NCBI GenBank assembly: GCA_964036045.1
Contig: OZ038383.1
Coordinates: 67,337,725 to 67,401,724, forward strand
DNA length: 64,000 nucleotides
Source: Eutreptiella sp. 'Long Island Sound 2002'
Lineage: Eukaryota > Euglenozoa > Euglenophyceae > Eutreptiales > Eutreptiaceae
Direction of reading: 5' to 3'
Below, one piece after another: positions 63,887-64,000 of this stretch; positions within the stretch are counted from its first letter, which is position 1, and every line of letters begins with the position of its first letter. The position numbers and the translations under genes were made by a program. The notes beneath the pieces are model-generated. The model saw nothing but the letters and a program-made list of their open reading frames with translations, was not told where the DNA came from and did not search any database.

Positions 63887-64000
63887 GACTCCCATGCTTT
63901 GGTGTAGCCCCTCGAGTTGGGGATACGGACTCCCACGCTTTGGAGTAGCCCGTCGAGTTTGGGATACGCACTGCCACGCTTTGGCGTGGCCTCTGGAGTT
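63887..64000 (-). repeat. Minisatellite A resumes at the right edge
   Basis: GACTCCCATGCTTTGGTGTA, GCCCCTCGAGTTGGGGATAC; about 2.8 units to the window end. Confidence 0.95.

Noticed and set aside
62966-63907. 313-codon plus-strand frame at the right edge
   Set aside because: Cys/Pro/Arg-rich reading of a GC-rich segment that ends in the minisatellite. No domain.
1-64000. CRISPR-like arrays
   Set aside because: All tandem arrays lack unique spacers of constant length. They are satellites, minisatellites or microsatellites.
1-64000. tRNA and rRNA genes
   Set aside because: No complete cloverleaf or rRNA core sequence was recognised. The only pol III-like signal is the doubtful one at 35490.

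Overview
The window is eukaryotic, non-coding-rich DNA from a large, repeat-laden genome. There are no operons, bacterial-type genes or long intact host genes. Most of what can be recognised is transposable elements, nearly all broken by frameshifts and stops, together with satellites and minisatellites. Base composition swings sharply between very GC-rich retroelements and AT-rich satellite or unique DNA. The leading guess is an alga or protist of dinoflagellate type. The polyprotein fragment near 61-63 kb and the LINE with a GDVEPHPGP motif resemble predicted proteins I associate with dinoflagellates. This is recollection, not a search, and a green or charophyte alga is not excluded.

Layout. 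1-26.9 kb: an AT-rich satellite (monomer about 180-200 bp) repeatedly invaded by one non-LTR retrotransposon family, here called LINE-A. A minus-strand copy runs off the left edge, a short non-autonomous relative lies at 2.5-4.3 kb, and a long copy lies at 4.3-13.3 kb. A 5'-truncated copy follows at 13.4-16.5 kb, then another truncated copy at 16.5-24.9 kb, and a 128-bp stub at 26.1 kb. All five visible 3' ends join the same point of the satellite monomer, which implies a site-specific first-strand nick. The 16.5-24.9 kb copy is itself interrupted by a different retroelement, LINE-B (16784-23802), flanked by a 29-bp duplication. LINE-B keeps long open ORFs, an endonuclease N-terminus, RNase H and a zinc knuckle, but has lost its reverse transcriptase.

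26.9-42 kb: mostly AT-rich DNA holding dispersed repeats, short hairpins, small tandem arrays, a G-run, interstitial telomere-like repeats, one possible host exon (alpha/beta hydrolase-like, 27.6-27.9 kb) and a Ser-rich ORF (36.4-37.0 kb). 42.2-44.0 kb: a decayed tyrosine recombinase gene with recognisable catalytic residues. 44-47.8 kb: a TTTCGAAA-containing tandem repeat, an RNase H fragment of a third LINE on the minus strand, and a long (CA)n tract.

47.8-64 kb: a 40-41 bp minisatellite (about 8.5 kb in total, in both orientations, with 244-bp and 203-bp higher-order repeats). It is interrupted by a decayed DDE transposon (52.1-54.8 kb) and by a block carrying a retroelement polyprotein fragment with a retropepsin tail and an NPPF-motif domain (61.2-62.7 kb).

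The parts do not form a pathway. The coherent biology is an ecology of elements: satellites serve as landing sites, LINE-A regenerates its own target and builds head-to-tail arrays, and secondary elements insert into those arrays.
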